64,000 nt of DNA from Nocardia higoensis (GTDB lineage: Bacteria > Actinomycetota > Actinomycetes > Mycobacteriales > Mycobacteriaceae): the NCBI RefSeq assembly GCF_015477835.1, contig NZ_JADLQN010000001.1, positions 496,001 through 560,000 of the forward strand, given 5' to 3'. Made by a program: the position numbers and the translations under genes. The first letter of the stretch is position 1, and each line of letters begins with the position of its first letter. The notes beneath the pieces are model-generated. The model ran no database searches. It had not been told where the DNA came from and worked only from the letters and a program-made list of their open reading frames with translations. Shown piece by piece: positions 1 to 7,871 of the stretch.

Positions 1-75
1 TAGGGCCAGGAAGGAGCCCCGCGTGGCAGCACGGGAGTGTCGGGTTGCCGGTGGATCTGACCTTGGTAGGGGTAG

Positions 76-348
76 GTTTCCGGTCGGGGTGATCCGGCCT
101 TCGAACGCGATCGCGAACGCGTTCAACGCCGGCTTCCACCTGATTGCCATCGTGCCCGACCCTTGCCTGTCGGGTCCAGCGAACGGGTCACCAGATGCAA
201 GCATTTCAACGCGGCCTGCTCTGTGGGGAAGTGTCCGCGGGCCCGGACAGCACGCCGGTAGCGGGCGTTGAGCGACTCGATGGCGTTGGTCGAGCAGATC
301 ACCCGCCGGATCTCGACGTCGTAGTCGAGGAACGGCACGAACTCGGCC
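76..348 (-). pseudogene. IS256-family transposase, C-terminal fragment
   Basis: The minus strand from 348 reads AEFVPFLDYDVEIRRV, then STNAIESLNARYRR and GHFPTEQAALK, which are the conserved C-terminal blocks of IS256/mutator-type DDE transposases. Near 143 the frame breaks: after GRARW the open frame gives a nonsense tail and a stop, whereas inserting one base restores the family ending RWKPALNAFAIAFEGRITPTG, readable down to about 76. So this piece carries a one-base deletion. It lacks everything before the Trp codon at 348, where intron sequence begins. It is the distal part of the same transposase whose N-terminal half lies at 1430-2131. Non-functional. Confidence 0.85.
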
Positions 349-977
349 GTGCGACACGAGGTCGCACATGTTCAAGTAAATTGTGTTGAAGGGAGGCCGC
401 TTTGGCGGTGACATGATCTCGGGCCCGTGCTCGGTGGCCTGTTCCCGTCCCGGCGTGCGTCGCGAGTAATCGCGGGGTGCGAAGCCCGGGGTTCAAGCCG
501 AAGGGTCCTCGTCCCATCCGGGGACTACGGGTGAGGGAAAGACCGGGCGGGTGAACGTAAGTGAACCCTCGTTGTTGCCTCGTCATCGTGAAGATCCGCA
601 GGTGGAGAGCGTGAGCGGGTCGAAGTAGGACTGGTCGCTGTGAAGCGGCAGGCGCCGGTAAGAGAGAGCGATCGAGCCGGGTGAGCACCGCCGTCCCGGG
701 GTCGAGAGGGCACCCAATCCGGTCGCGTCTTGCGTGTGTGGAACGTGGAAACCCCGACGAGTCCGGGTCGGCGCTGCCGATGCCGGTGAGCCGACCGTGA
801 GGAAGGCCGAACGCCCGGCGGGATTGGGATGACCCGAGAAGCGAACGCCGGCGGCCGAAAGGCAGTGGGAAAGCCGCGACCGTAACGACCGGACTCCTGC
901 CGGTGGTCGTGGATAACCGGCCGGATACGAGCTGTTGCTCGGACCTGAAAGGGTGCTGACGCGGGTCGGGTGAGCCT
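349..977 (+). ncRNA. Group II intron ribozyme, 5' domains
   Basis: This is the non-coding part between the GTGCG intron start and the maturase start codon. Its length (about 630 nt) fits ribozyme domains I-III plus the start of domain IV, where the maturase gene normally sits. I did not fold it and cannot assign EBS sites or the structural class. No domain V/VI sequence follows the truncated maturase, so the ribozyme is incomplete. The open frames across this stretch show no recognisable protein. Confidence 0.6.
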
Positions 978-1433
978 GTGAGGATGGCGATGACGACAAC
1001 GCTGGAACCGAAGGACATGTTGGACGCCGCGCCCGGCGCGGTGAACGGACCGGAGGACAACCCGCCCGATTGGGATCGGATCGACTGGTCGAGGGTCGAG
1101 CGGGAAGTACGACGCTTGCGGCAGCGGATTTTCACGGCGTCGCGGGACAAGGACCTTTCCAGGGTCCGGCAGTTGCAGAAACTGATGCTGCGGTCACGCG
1201 CCAACGCTGTGTTGAGCGTGCGCAAGGTGACCGAGCGCAATGCGGGACGCAAGACGGCGGGCGTCGACGGTGTGACCGTCGTGGAGAACACGGACAAGAT
1301 CGAACTGGCCCGGTGGGCGCAGCGGTCGGCGTCGTGGACTCCGATGCCCGTGCGTCGGGTGTTCATCCCGAAAGCGAATGGGAAACAGCGGCCACTCGGG
1401 ATTCCGGTGATTGCCGACCGTGTTCTTGACCTC
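978..1433 (+). pseudogene. ltrA: Group II intron maturase/reverse transcriptase (truncated)
   Basis: Starting at GTG 978 the product has the N-terminal features of LtrA-type intron-encoded proteins: IDWSRVEREVRRLRQRI, LQKLMLRS, AVLSVRKVTERNAG, KTAGVDGV, then RRVFIPKANGKQRPLGIP (RT-0 and start of RT-1). A full maturase has over 400 residues. Here homology stops after about 150, at the IPVIADRV motif, and the frame runs into antisense transposase sequence. The catalytic YxDD box, the X domain and the DNA-binding/endonuclease domains are missing. It is a decayed remnant with no likely activity. Confidence 0.85.
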
Positions 1434-2131
1434 GGTCAACACCTGCAGCCAGAACTTCGCGCCCTCGCCGCCATCACCGGCCCACAACCCGAGGATGTCA
1501 CGTTCACCGGCGACGGTGACACCGATGACCACGTAGATCGGCCGGTTGGCGACCTGGCCATCTGGCGATCTTGACGTGGATGCAGCCGATGAACAGGACC
1601 GGATACACGCGATCGAGCGGCCGGTTGCACGAATCGGTCATCTCGGCGACCACCTTGTCGATGATCGCTTCAGACCGTGTCCTTCGAGATCGACGCACCA
1701 TAGATCTCGGCGGAATGCGCCGAGATCTCACCGGTGGTCGAGCCTTTCGCGGTCAATGACAACACGATCTCATCGACCCCGGTCAGGCGCCGCTGACGCT
1801 TGCGCACGATCTGCGGCTCGAACGACGACGCCGTGTCACGCGGCACATCGATCTCGACCGGACTGATCTCGGTGATCACCGTCTTCGAGCGAGTCCCGTT
1901 GCGGGAGTTGCCTGTTCCTCGCCGTGCCGGATCATGTTTCTCATAGCCGACGTGCTCGGTCATCTCCGCTTCCAGAGCGGCCTCGAGCACCGTCTTGGTC
2001 AGCTGGTTGAGCAGCCCACCCGGCCCGACCAGATCGATCCCTTGCTCCTTGGCCTGGGCCAGCAACTGCTCGGCCAGCTTCTTGGTCTCCGCCGCATCGT
2101 TCTTCGCCACGGCGGCCAGTGTCTCCGACAT
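1430..2131 (-). pseudogene. IS256-family transposase, N-terminal half (frameshifted)
   Basis: From ATG 2131 (preceded by GGAAGG) the protein reads MSETLAAVAKND, then LLNQLTKTVLEAALEAEM, NSRNGTRSKT and IDVPRDTASSFEP, typical of IS256-family transposases. The frame breaks near 1672 (after SKDTV) and again near 1555 by a one-base insertion. The family blocks continue across three frames: NRPLDRVYPVLFIG, VANRPIYV, GERDILGLWAGDGGEGAKFW. The catalytic Asp expected in the VFIDxIHVK motif is Gly here (LFIGCIHVK). Homology ends at LTEVKN, about 85 residues before the block at which the C-terminal fragment resumes. Inactive. Confidence 0.85.
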
Positions 2132-2171
2132 CAGTCGGTCCTTCCTGCCGAACCATGATGGTTCGACTCAT

Positions 2172-2924
2172 CGGACCGAGATCAGATCCGCCGAAGTTCC
2201 GACACTCCCCGACGAGCCGCAGCCGTTCACCCCCGAAGAGCTCAGCTGGTACTGGGAGGCTGAACGTGACTACTTCCCTCGCCCGAACCAATCCCGCATG
2301 TTCGAACAGCGGTACATGGATTTCACGAAGCTGGCCTACGAGTTCGCTGCTCGCCCGAGCGAGGCTTTGGCCGTCCGCTTCGACGACGTCGACTTCGACA
2401 CGCATGAAATGACGGTGTCTGGCACCATCATCGATACCGAACTGCGCGTGCGGCAACTGAAGGAAGTCGTCGAGCAGTATCGGCTGCCTCACGACGAAAT
2501 CGTCCTGCCTCGTGGATGGCCGAACTACGACGATGACGATGTTGTCGGCGTCGCCTACCGTCAGCCGTTCACGAAGACCGCGCGGTCGATGCGGACGATC
2601 AAGGTCGGCCCGGACTGCATGGCAATGCTGCGCCGGCGAAAGTTGGCCGCGGCCCCCGGCCACCGACTGGTGATCCCGAGCCGGACCGGCCGAGTGGTGC
2701 GGTCGGAGCAGATGTCCAAGACCTGGGCGGCGATTGTCAAAGGGCGGGACCTCGAGTGGTCGACGGTGAAGACGCTCCGCTCCACCCGCGCGACGCGCGT
2801 AGCGGAGAAGTACGGGCTTCCGGCTGCCCGACTGATCCTGGGGCACGAGGTGGATTCGGCCGTGACCGCGAGGCACTATGTCCCAGAGACTCGCCACGTT
2901 GTCGATCTTGCTGACGCTCGGTGA
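2172..2924 (+). pseudogene. Tyrosine recombinase/integrase, catalytic domain only
   Basis: In frame from about 2172 to TGA 2924, the sequence matches the C-terminal catalytic domain of phage-type tyrosine recombinases. It has an Arg-containing box (FAARPSEALAVRFDDVDFD), a linker with HRLVIPSRTG, a box-II region TVKTLRSTRAT, and LGHEVDSAVTARHY with the nucleophilic Tyr. The N-terminal SAM-like core-binding domain is missing; the frame upstream runs into the IS256 end, so the gene was probably beheaded by that insertion. The His of the usual HxxR is Lys (KTLR). With no start codon and no arm-binding domain it is probably dead, but it marks an old integrated element. Confidence 0.75.
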
Positions 2925-3134
2925 TGCGCGGGTGGTTGGCGCTGGTTTTTCAGAACGGCCACAAAACGGTCACTGCCGATTCCGGTCTCTGTTGATCCGC
3001 AGGTCAGGCGACGAAACGGAGTTATGAAGCTACACCGAGCCGATCCTGCACCGTCGTCGCCGTAGGGCCAAGGCCGCGTGCAAGTGAGTGATGTCCGGTG
3101 ATTGAAAAGTAGCTTCCGACAGCTCTTTTCGACC

Positions 3135-3170
3135 GAGGCCCCGCACCTGGAACACCGGGTGCGGGGCCTC
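3135..3170 (-). terminator. Terminator of the hemopexin-like gene
   Basis: Perfect 13-bp inverted repeat (GAGGCCCCGCACC at 3135-3147, complement at 3158-3170) with a 10-nt loop, 20 bp past the stop of the hemopexin-like gene. On that strand the stem is followed by an A/G-rich rather than U-rich tail, as is common in actinobacteria. Confidence 0.65.
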
Positions 3171-3190
3171 TGTCGTCACTGGAGATCCGG

Positions 3191-3808
3191 TCAGTTCCAC
3201 CCGTTGGGCAGGCTGCCGCTGAAATTGGTCCGTACCCAGGTGGCGATGTTCTGCGTCTCGGCCGGCCAGTCGGTGTGCCAGACCTGGTTGCCGTAGATCA
3301 GCGCGACGTTCTTCGTGCTCCATGGCAGTTGCATGGCCGCGTCGATCTTGTCCCAGGCGGGGAAGTGGCCGGTGAAGTTGCGCCCGACCCATTCCCCGAT
3401 GGCGATCGTGTGTCCCGGCCAGTCGGTGTGCCAGACCTGGTCGCCGTGGAACAGCGCCGCGTTCTTGTCGTCCCAGGGCAGCTTGCAGGTAGCGTCGATC
3501 GTGGTCCAGGATGGCAGCTTTCCGGTGAAGTTCCTGGAGGCCCAGTCCGCGATGGTCTGCGTCTGGCCCGACCAGTCGGTGTGCCAGACCTCGTCGCCGT
3601 GGAACAGTGCCGCGTTCTTCGTGCTCCACGGCAGCTGGACGGCCGCGTCGACCGATTTCCAGGACGGCAGGTTGCCGGTGAAGTTGCGTCCGACCCATTC
3701 CGCGATGCTCAGCGTCTGGCCCGACCAGTCGGTGTGCCAGACCTCGTTGCCGTTGATCAACGCCGCGTTCTTCTCGTCCCACGGGAGTTTGCAGGATGCA
3801 CTGATCAT
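3191..3808 (-). CDS. Four-repeat hemopexin-like propeller protein
   Basis: The 205-residue product consists almost entirely of four tandem repeats of exactly 51 residues (register Leu8, Leu59, Leu110, Leu161). The pattern is LPWxxKNAALFHGDxVWHTDW, a linker with TIAxW and RNFTG, then LPSW and IDA. The YLFKGDxYWRYD-like strand and the closing DA fit hemopexin-type repeats, four of which make a four-bladed beta-propeller. No signal peptide or membrane segment is present, so a cytoplasmic location or non-classical release is expected. The start is clear (AGGAGGAG just before ATG 3808) and a terminator follows. It stands alone beside mobile-element debris. The ligand is unknown: hemopexin folds bind haem, metals or proteins, and nothing here decides which. 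Confidence 0.7.
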   Translation of the reverse strand: MISASCKLPWDEKNAALINGNEVWHTDWSGQTLSIAEWVGRNFTGNLPSWKSVDAAVQLPWSTKNAALFHGDEVWHTDWSGQTQTIADWASRNFTGKLPSWTTIDATCKLPWDDKNAALFHGDQVWHTDWPGHTIAIGEWVGRNFTGHFPAWDKIDAAMQLPWSTKNVALIYGNQVWHTDWPAETQNIATWVRTNFSGSLPNGWN

Positions 3809-4178
3809 TTCTCCTCCTTCTCTGAATCTGCCGAGGTCATCCAGGTGATGACCGCTGGGACCGCACAGTAGAAAGGCTGAGCTGGAATGTTTCTCGACCG
3901 CATCGATACTCGACGAATCCGGCGTCGACGGGTGCGGCGGACCGGCACCGCGCGCGGCGTTCGGGTCGATCGCTGTCGGGATCGACGTTCCCGGGCAGGA
4001 AAGGGCTGGTCAGGACACATTCGGCATCGGCATCGATGCCGTCGGTCAATCTACGTCATGCCTCCCGGGGGCAACCGGCCGCCGATCGGCGTGTCCCGCG
4101 ATCGTGTCCAGGGCGTGTCGATCCGGACCTTCCCCGTGGCAGACGTCCGGTGTGGCGGAGGCGTCGGCCCGCGGTTGA
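3809..4178. other. Intergenic region, no gene seen
   Basis: It separates the hemopexin-like gene (promoter presumably here, minus strand) from the stop of the secreted protein. Only arginine-rich shadow frames without ribosome binding sites or recognisable motifs are present. I found no long hairpin or repeat. Confidence 0.4.
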
Positions 4179-4781
4179 TCAGTGCTGACCGGTGACGAAC
4201 GCCTGTACAGCGTCGAAGAACTCCGGACCGCCCATGATCGAACCGCCGACGGTTCCGCCGACCAGCACGCCCAGGGGGATGCTGACGCCCCAGATCAGGA
4301 ACAGGCATGCTCCGAGGAGTCCACCAACGATGGCGCCACCGACTACGCCGGGCATATTCTTGTCGATCTGCTCCACGAGCCGCTGGTAGGAGCTGACGTC
4401 CGTTTCTTGCGCAACACCTTCCACGGGTGGCCTCAGCGACAGGGTACGGCCGTCGGCGGCTATGTGGTGCGCCATGGTGATCGAGCGGCCGTCGGCGGTG
4501 TACGACTGCGGCACTTCCAGGACCGCCGCTCCGTCGCTCGTCTCGAGCATCACCGCGCCGTTACCCGCGAGTTCGAAGCTGCCGTTCTCTACGGTGGCGG
4601 TGATGACCTTGTCCACCGCCGACACGGCGATCCGGTAGCCGATCCCGTTGTCGACGCCCGAAATCGCTGCTTCCCGTCCTGTTTCGGTCGGTGCGGCGGG
4701 TCCTGCGTGGGCGGTTGCCGTTGTGACGGCCATGGCCGAGGCTGTCACGAGAACAGCAGCGGTCGTCTTTCCGAGCTTCAT
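4179..4781 (-). CDS. Secreted protein with glycine-rich C-terminal membrane segment
   Basis: ATG 4781 is chosen because it follows GAGGGG and starts a typical signal peptide (MKLGKTTAAVLVTASAMA, cleavage near AHAG, about residue 27). The mature part (about 30-130) starts with GIGYRIAVSAVDKVITATVENG and contains FELAGNGAVMLE and GRSITMAHHIAADGRTLSL. It resembles a small beta-rich domain common in Nocardia secreted proteins, which I believe is catalogued as a DUF (perhaps DUF8020; unverified). Residues about 145-190 are hydrophobic with GxxxG-like spacing (GGAIVGGLLGACLF, GVLVGGTVGGSIMGG), suggesting a membrane hairpin. The function is unknown. A longer upstream frame exists but has no start signal. 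Confidence 0.7.
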   Translation of the reverse strand: MKLGKTTAAVLVTASAMAVTTATAHAGPAAPTETGREAAISGVDNGIGYRIAVSAVDKVITATVENGSFELAGNGAVMLETSDGAAVLEVPQSYTADGRSITMAHHIAADGRTLSLRPPVEGVAQETDVSSYQRLVEQIDKNMPGVVGGAIVGGLLGACLFLIWGVSIPLGVLVGGTVGGSIMGGPEFFDAVQAFVTGQH

Positions 4782-5101
4782 TCTTCGAACCCCTCTACTC
4801 AGGTGACTCTGATAGGCGGATCGAGTCGGACCGCGAGCGGTCGTCGGCGTGGTGCAGGAGTGTAGCCAAGAGGTGCGGGGTTCCGGATCGGTGGAGGGGG
4901 TGACGACTTGCCGCGCTCGAACCCGAACTTCTTCGAGAACTCCTGGTCGACGGCGTTGTCCCGGTACCCATCCCCCGGGCAGCAGCGCTTCCGGAGCGTC
5001 GAGCGATGCTCGGGTCGAATCCCGGGAAACCCCCGATGCGCAGTGGCGACCCCCGCCGATTCCGCTGCCCTTCCGCCGGTGCCGCCGTCGATCCAGGTGC
5101 T
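4782..5101. other. Intergenic region, no gene seen
   Basis: The 320 bp between the zinc-ribbon gene and the secreted-protein gene, both on the minus strand. It presumably holds the promoter of the secreted protein. No convincing ORF, repeat or strong hairpin was found. Confidence 0.4.
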
Positions 5102-5305
5102 TCAGACGGCGATGGCGGCGCCGCAGATCCCGCAGGACTCGAACTGCTTGCGGCCCCAGCGCAGCACCGGGATGAAAAAGACCGTGAGCTGCGTGTACTC
5201 GCGCAGCCGGGTCCACTGCGTGGTGTTGTGGCAGCGCAGGCATGTCCGGGTCCCGCCCGGGCCGAGGGGCTTCTGCTTGCGCCCGTATCCGAAGAGTAGG
5301 AACAC
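5102..5305 (-). CDS. Small zinc-ribbon protein
   Basis: A 67-residue protein starting at GTG 5305, preceded by GGGAGGG. It begins MFLLFGYGRKQKP and has two Cys pairs, CLRC (about 23-26) and CGIC (about 59-62), separated by a hydrophobic, aromatic stretch (QLTVFFIPVLRWGRKQ). This layout is that of the small single zinc-ribbon proteins widespread in Actinobacteria. The Cys pairs should bind one zinc ion; the partner and role are unknown. It is monocistronic or the first gene of a loose unit with the secreted protein 320 bp downstream. Confidence 0.7.
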   Translation of the reverse strand: MFLLFGYGRKQKPLGPGGTRTCLRCHNTTQWTRLREYTQLTVFFIPVLRWGRKQFESCGICGAAIAV

Positions 5306-5433
5306 CCCTCCCAGGGTAGCCGGGGCAGCGCTCGCGGTTCATGCGCTCGATTCGGACCGAGAGGCGGTACCGCTCGGATCGGATCGGAGCGGACGCGCGG
5401 CCACGGCCTCGCTCGAGCGTACCGAACGCGTCT

Positions 5434-5560
5434 TCACCGCCGATCGCGCGAACCGGCTATGGGGTGGCGGACGCGACCTGCACGGACGGCCCGCTCACGC
5501 AACTCCGGCGGGTACTTCCTCGAACCCACGGACTTCATCCTTCCTCGAGAGATGAACTCC
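5434..5560 (-). pseudogene. IS3-family transposase OrfA, N-terminal remnant
   Basis: On the minus strand, GAGGAAGG precedes ATG 5538, which opens with MKSVGSRKYPPELRERAVR, the N-terminal signature of IS3-family OrfA (helix-turn-helix transposase). Homology ends after about 20 codons; the frame continues RAGRVRHPIAG and stops at 5434. No OrfB or catalytic DDE sequence is present nearby. It looks like a left-end scar of an IS3 element. Most of the rest of 5306-5722 shows nothing I can name. Confidence 0.6.
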
Positions 5561-5722
5561 CCGATACCGTCGCCGTGAGGCCGAGGCCGCCGCGAGGGGA
5601 TGAGCGGGGCCGGGACGGATCCGGATACCGGACTCGACCGTACGTGCGAGGCCGGGGCGCGGTGGTACGACAATTGCCGCTACCCTTGGCCACGCACGTG
5701 CACAATCGAGAGTTAGGTATTC

Positions 5723-5824
5723 ATGGGAAGCGTCGTCCTCGACATCGTCGCCTTGGTCACCAACCGCGCCGCTGAGTTCTGGAACTGGCTCGCGACCGGA
5801 TCCGCGGGTTTCCCGCCGGTGTAA
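5723..5824 (+). CDS. 33-residue hydrophobic small protein (candidate)
   Basis: ATG 5723 opens a 33-codon frame, MGSVVLDIVALVTNRAAEF followed by WNWLATGSAGFPPV, ending at TAA 5824. About 22 residues could form one amphipathic or membrane-associated helix with an aromatic FWNW belt, followed by a GFPP tail. A weak GAGAG lies 11 nt upstream. The main support is the strong hairpin 20 bp after the stop codon and the lack of any other gene that would need it on this strand. No known family recognised. It might be a membrane-active small protein or a leader peptide, or simply chance. Confidence 0.4.
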   Translation: MGSVVLDIVALVTNRAAEFWNWLATGSAGFPPV

Positions 5825-5844
5825 TCATCGCCGACGCCAACGCG

Positions 5845-5877
5845 ATCAACCCCCGTCCTTCCCGGGCGGGGGTTGAT
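5845..5877. terminator. Bidirectional terminator
   Basis: Perfect 11-bp inverted repeat (ATCAACCCCCG at 5845-5855, complement at 5867-5877) between the plus-strand small ORF (stop 5824) and the minus-strand hotdog gene (stop 5892). Placed to stop both transcripts. Confidence 0.65.
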
Positions 5878-5891
5878 TCGTGTCTGGGGGC

Positions 5892-6635
5892 CTATGCGCG
5901 GGAGGGCGGCGCGGGATCGCGGGGTTCGACCCACAGCGCCTCGGCCACCGCGCACAGCTCGCCCGCAGCGGTGGCCAGGGCGACGCCGACGGTGTGCTTG
6001 CGGCCTTCGGCGGCCACCGGCCATGCGTAGCTGATATGCGCGACACCGGCTTTCACCGGGGCCAATACCGTCGCGGTGAGGGCGGCGGTCACCGCGCCCG
6101 TCCTCATCCCGTGATAGGCGAAGCCCGCCACGCCGCCCGGGCAGTCCAGCGCCGACCAGACGTTCTCGATCGAGAGCGTGCCGTCGGGTCCGGCCAGGGC
6201 CGGGTCGGGCGTCCACGCCGAGACGATCAGGCCGCGCTGCCGCAATGTGCAGGGGAACAGCCGAAGGCCCCGTCCTGGCTCGCACCCCTGGCCACAGCCG
6301 TAGCAGCGGGTGACTTCGCGCCGAGCGGACTTGCGCCCGCGCTCGGTGGCGGCCACGACCTCGTCCCATTCGGGGCAGGTCGGTACGTCGAGATCCAGGC
6401 TCGCCGGACGCGCCTCGGTGAGGACGGTGCCCGCGAGATCGGTGAGCGCGGTGCCGCCGCGGTCGGTCCTGGTGAGCGCCAGCGGCGTGGCAACGGGTAC
6501 CGCGGCGCGGAAATCCACGCGCTGAGTCGCGCCGGGGGAGCGGTCGGCCAGCACGCCCGCGACGTACCCGCCGAAGGCGACCTCCGGATAGCCGAATATG
6601 TGCTCGGGGACGGTGATCCGGTCCAGCTCGATCAT
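5892..6635 (-). CDS. Hotdog-fold thioesterase-like protein
   Basis: A 247-residue protein from ATG 6635. Two halves of about 120 residues resemble tandem hotdog domains: an N-terminal one with GYPEVAFGGYVAG and a C-terminal one with SIENVWSALDCPGGVAGF, the loop-helix region where hotdog thioesterases bind acyl-CoA or acyl-ACP. Between them lies CYGCGQGCEPGRGLRLFP, a Cys-rich loop seen in actinobacterial homologues. No signal peptide. It probably hydrolyses or binds an acyl thioester; the substrate is not inferable. It is followed by a terminator, and the glycosylase-annotated gene lies 97 bp upstream on the same strand. Confidence 0.55.
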   Translation of the reverse strand: MIELDRITVPEHIFGYPEVAFGGYVAGVLADRSPGATQRVDFRAAVPVATPLALTRTDRGGTALTDLAGTVLTEARPASLDLDVPTCPEWDEVVAATERGRKSARREVTRCYGCGQGCEPGRGLRLFPCTLRQRGLIVSAWTPDPALAGPDGTLSIENVWSALDCPGGVAGFAYHGMRTGAVTAALTATVLAPVKAGVAHISYAWPVAAEGRKHTVGVALATAAGELCAVAEALWVEPRDPAPPSRA

Positions 6636-6732
6636 GCGGTGCGTTGTCCTTCCGATCGCGTCACGGCCGCCGCGCCGCCGCGCTCAGGCGACCTGGCGCG
6701 GTGACGTTCGACGATACCGGGTGGACGGTTCG

Positions 6733-7710
6733 CTACCCGCGGGCGCCGCTGCCGGCGGAGGCCGCCTCGGCGGGCTGGTCGAGCAGTCGCTCGCAGGCCT
6801 CGATCAGGCGGGTGCGCAATATCGCGGCCCACTCGGACAGCGCGAGCTGAGCGCGTACGTACTCCGAACGGCCCGAAGGGATTTCGATGCGGACCGGTTC
6901 GTAGCCGTAGTCGCGCAGATCGTAAGGGCTGGCGCGCATGTCGAGGTCGCGGGCCGCGCAGGCGAATTCGAAGCAGTCGAGCAGCAGCTCGGAATCGACC
7001 AGGGGGACCAGCTTGAAGCACCACTTGTACAGATCCATGCCCGCATGCAGGCACCCCGGCTGCTCGTAGGCGATCTGGTCGTCGCGGGTCAGGGCGGTGG
7101 CATTGCGGCCCTCGGCGTCGGGGGTGAAGAACCGGAAGGCGTCGAAATGCGTGCAGCGCAGCGACATCGATTCGACCACCGCGTCGGTGCCCGCGCTGCC
7201 CAGCCGTAACGGCACCTGCCGGTGGCGGACCTCGTCGGTGCGGTACACCATGGCCCACTCGTGCAGTCCGAAGCAGGACAGGTGCGCGGATCGGGCGGCG
7301 GTGGCGCGCAGCAGATCGGCGACGAACCGCACGGTGTCGCGGCGGCGGTCCAGGAAAACCGGGTCCGCGGTGTACACGTCCTCGGTGGTCGGGAGCCCGG
7401 GGAGACGATGCGCGGACAGGCGGTGGTAACCGCGTGCGCCGTCGTACTCATGCGCGGCCGACAGCCCCACGCCAAACCCCGGATGCCAGCGTCGCAGTTG
7501 CGCCGGCTTCTGGCCGTAATAGGTGAACAGGAAGTCGATCACGGGGTGGGATTCGCCGGTCGCCCGCCGTCGCAGATATGGCCCGGCGAGCTCGTCGAAC
7601 CGCGCGCGATGCGCGGCCGCCCTGGCTCGCCATTCCGTTCCGGCCAGCACGATCACCTCGGCCTGTTCCCTTCTCTTACAGCTCGTACTCGCCGACCGAT
7701 CATCCCGCAC
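6733..7710 (-). CDS. Actinobacterial protein of the family labelled 3-methyladenine DNA glycosylase
   Basis: A 325-residue soluble protein. WRARAAAHRARFDELAGP, HPVIDFLFTYYGQKPAQLRRWHPG and the HLSCFGLHEWAMVYR block identify a large conserved actinobacterial family that automatic pipelines often name 3-methyladenine DNA glycosylase. I see no helix-hairpin-helix or AAG-type catalytic signature, so the name should be taken lightly. The first ATG (7710) adds about 18 residues before the conserved EVIVLAGTEWR; GTG 7656 is an alternative start. No operon partner is evident beyond the hotdog gene downstream. Confidence 0.55.
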   Translation of the reverse strand: MRDDRSASTSCKRREQAEVIVLAGTEWRARAAAHRARFDELAGPYLRRRATGESHPVIDFLFTYYGQKPAQLRRWHPGFGVGLSAAHEYDGARGYHRLSAHRLPGLPTTEDVYTADPVFLDRRRDTVRFVADLLRATAARSAHLSCFGLHEWAMVYRTDEVRHRQVPLRLGSAGTDAVVESMSLRCTHFDAFRFFTPDAEGRNATALTRDDQIAYEQPGCLHAGMDLYKWCFKLVPLVDSELLLDCFEFACAARDLDMRASPYDLRDYGYEPVRIEIPSGRSEYVRAQLALSEWAAILRTRLIEACERLLDQPAEAASAGSGARG

Positions 7711-7726
7711 CCCCGCGAACGGCGTG

Positions 7727-7762
7727 CCCGGCCCCCGCGTAAAGCTGCCTGCGGGGGCCGGG
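7727..7762 (-). terminator. Terminator after the corC-like operon
   Basis: Perfect 12-bp inverted repeat (CCCGGCCCCCGC at 7727-7738, complement at 7751-7762), 12-nt loop, 110 bp beyond the stop of the last CorC-like gene. Confidence 0.6.
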
Positions 7763-7871
7763 GTGAGTAGTCCCCGTCCGGTCCGGACGGGACCGTTATG
7801 TCGCCGGTGCGATGATCACGCCGCGCTTGTGAGACGATCGCCCCACGTGGCGGCGCGGAGGGCTGGTGCGA

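Larger units (their letters stand above)
349..1433 (+). mobile_element. Group II intron, 5' part, inserted antisense in IS256
   Basis: The element begins at 349 with GTGCGAC, which fits the GUGYG 5' consensus of group II introns, exactly where transposase homology on the other strand stops inside a Trp codon. About 630 bp of non-coding ribozyme-like sequence leads into a maturase/reverse-transcriptase ORF in the usual relative position. The ORF breaks off near 1430 and transposase sequence resumes, so the 3' half (most of the reverse transcriptase and ribozyme domains V and VI) is gone. The intron cannot splice or move by itself. Confidence 0.75.

Noticed and set aside
299..1366. 355-codon minus-strand frame across the intron
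   Set aside because: Overlaps the ribozyme region and the maturase start; Ser/Arg/Pro low-complexity product without family resemblance.
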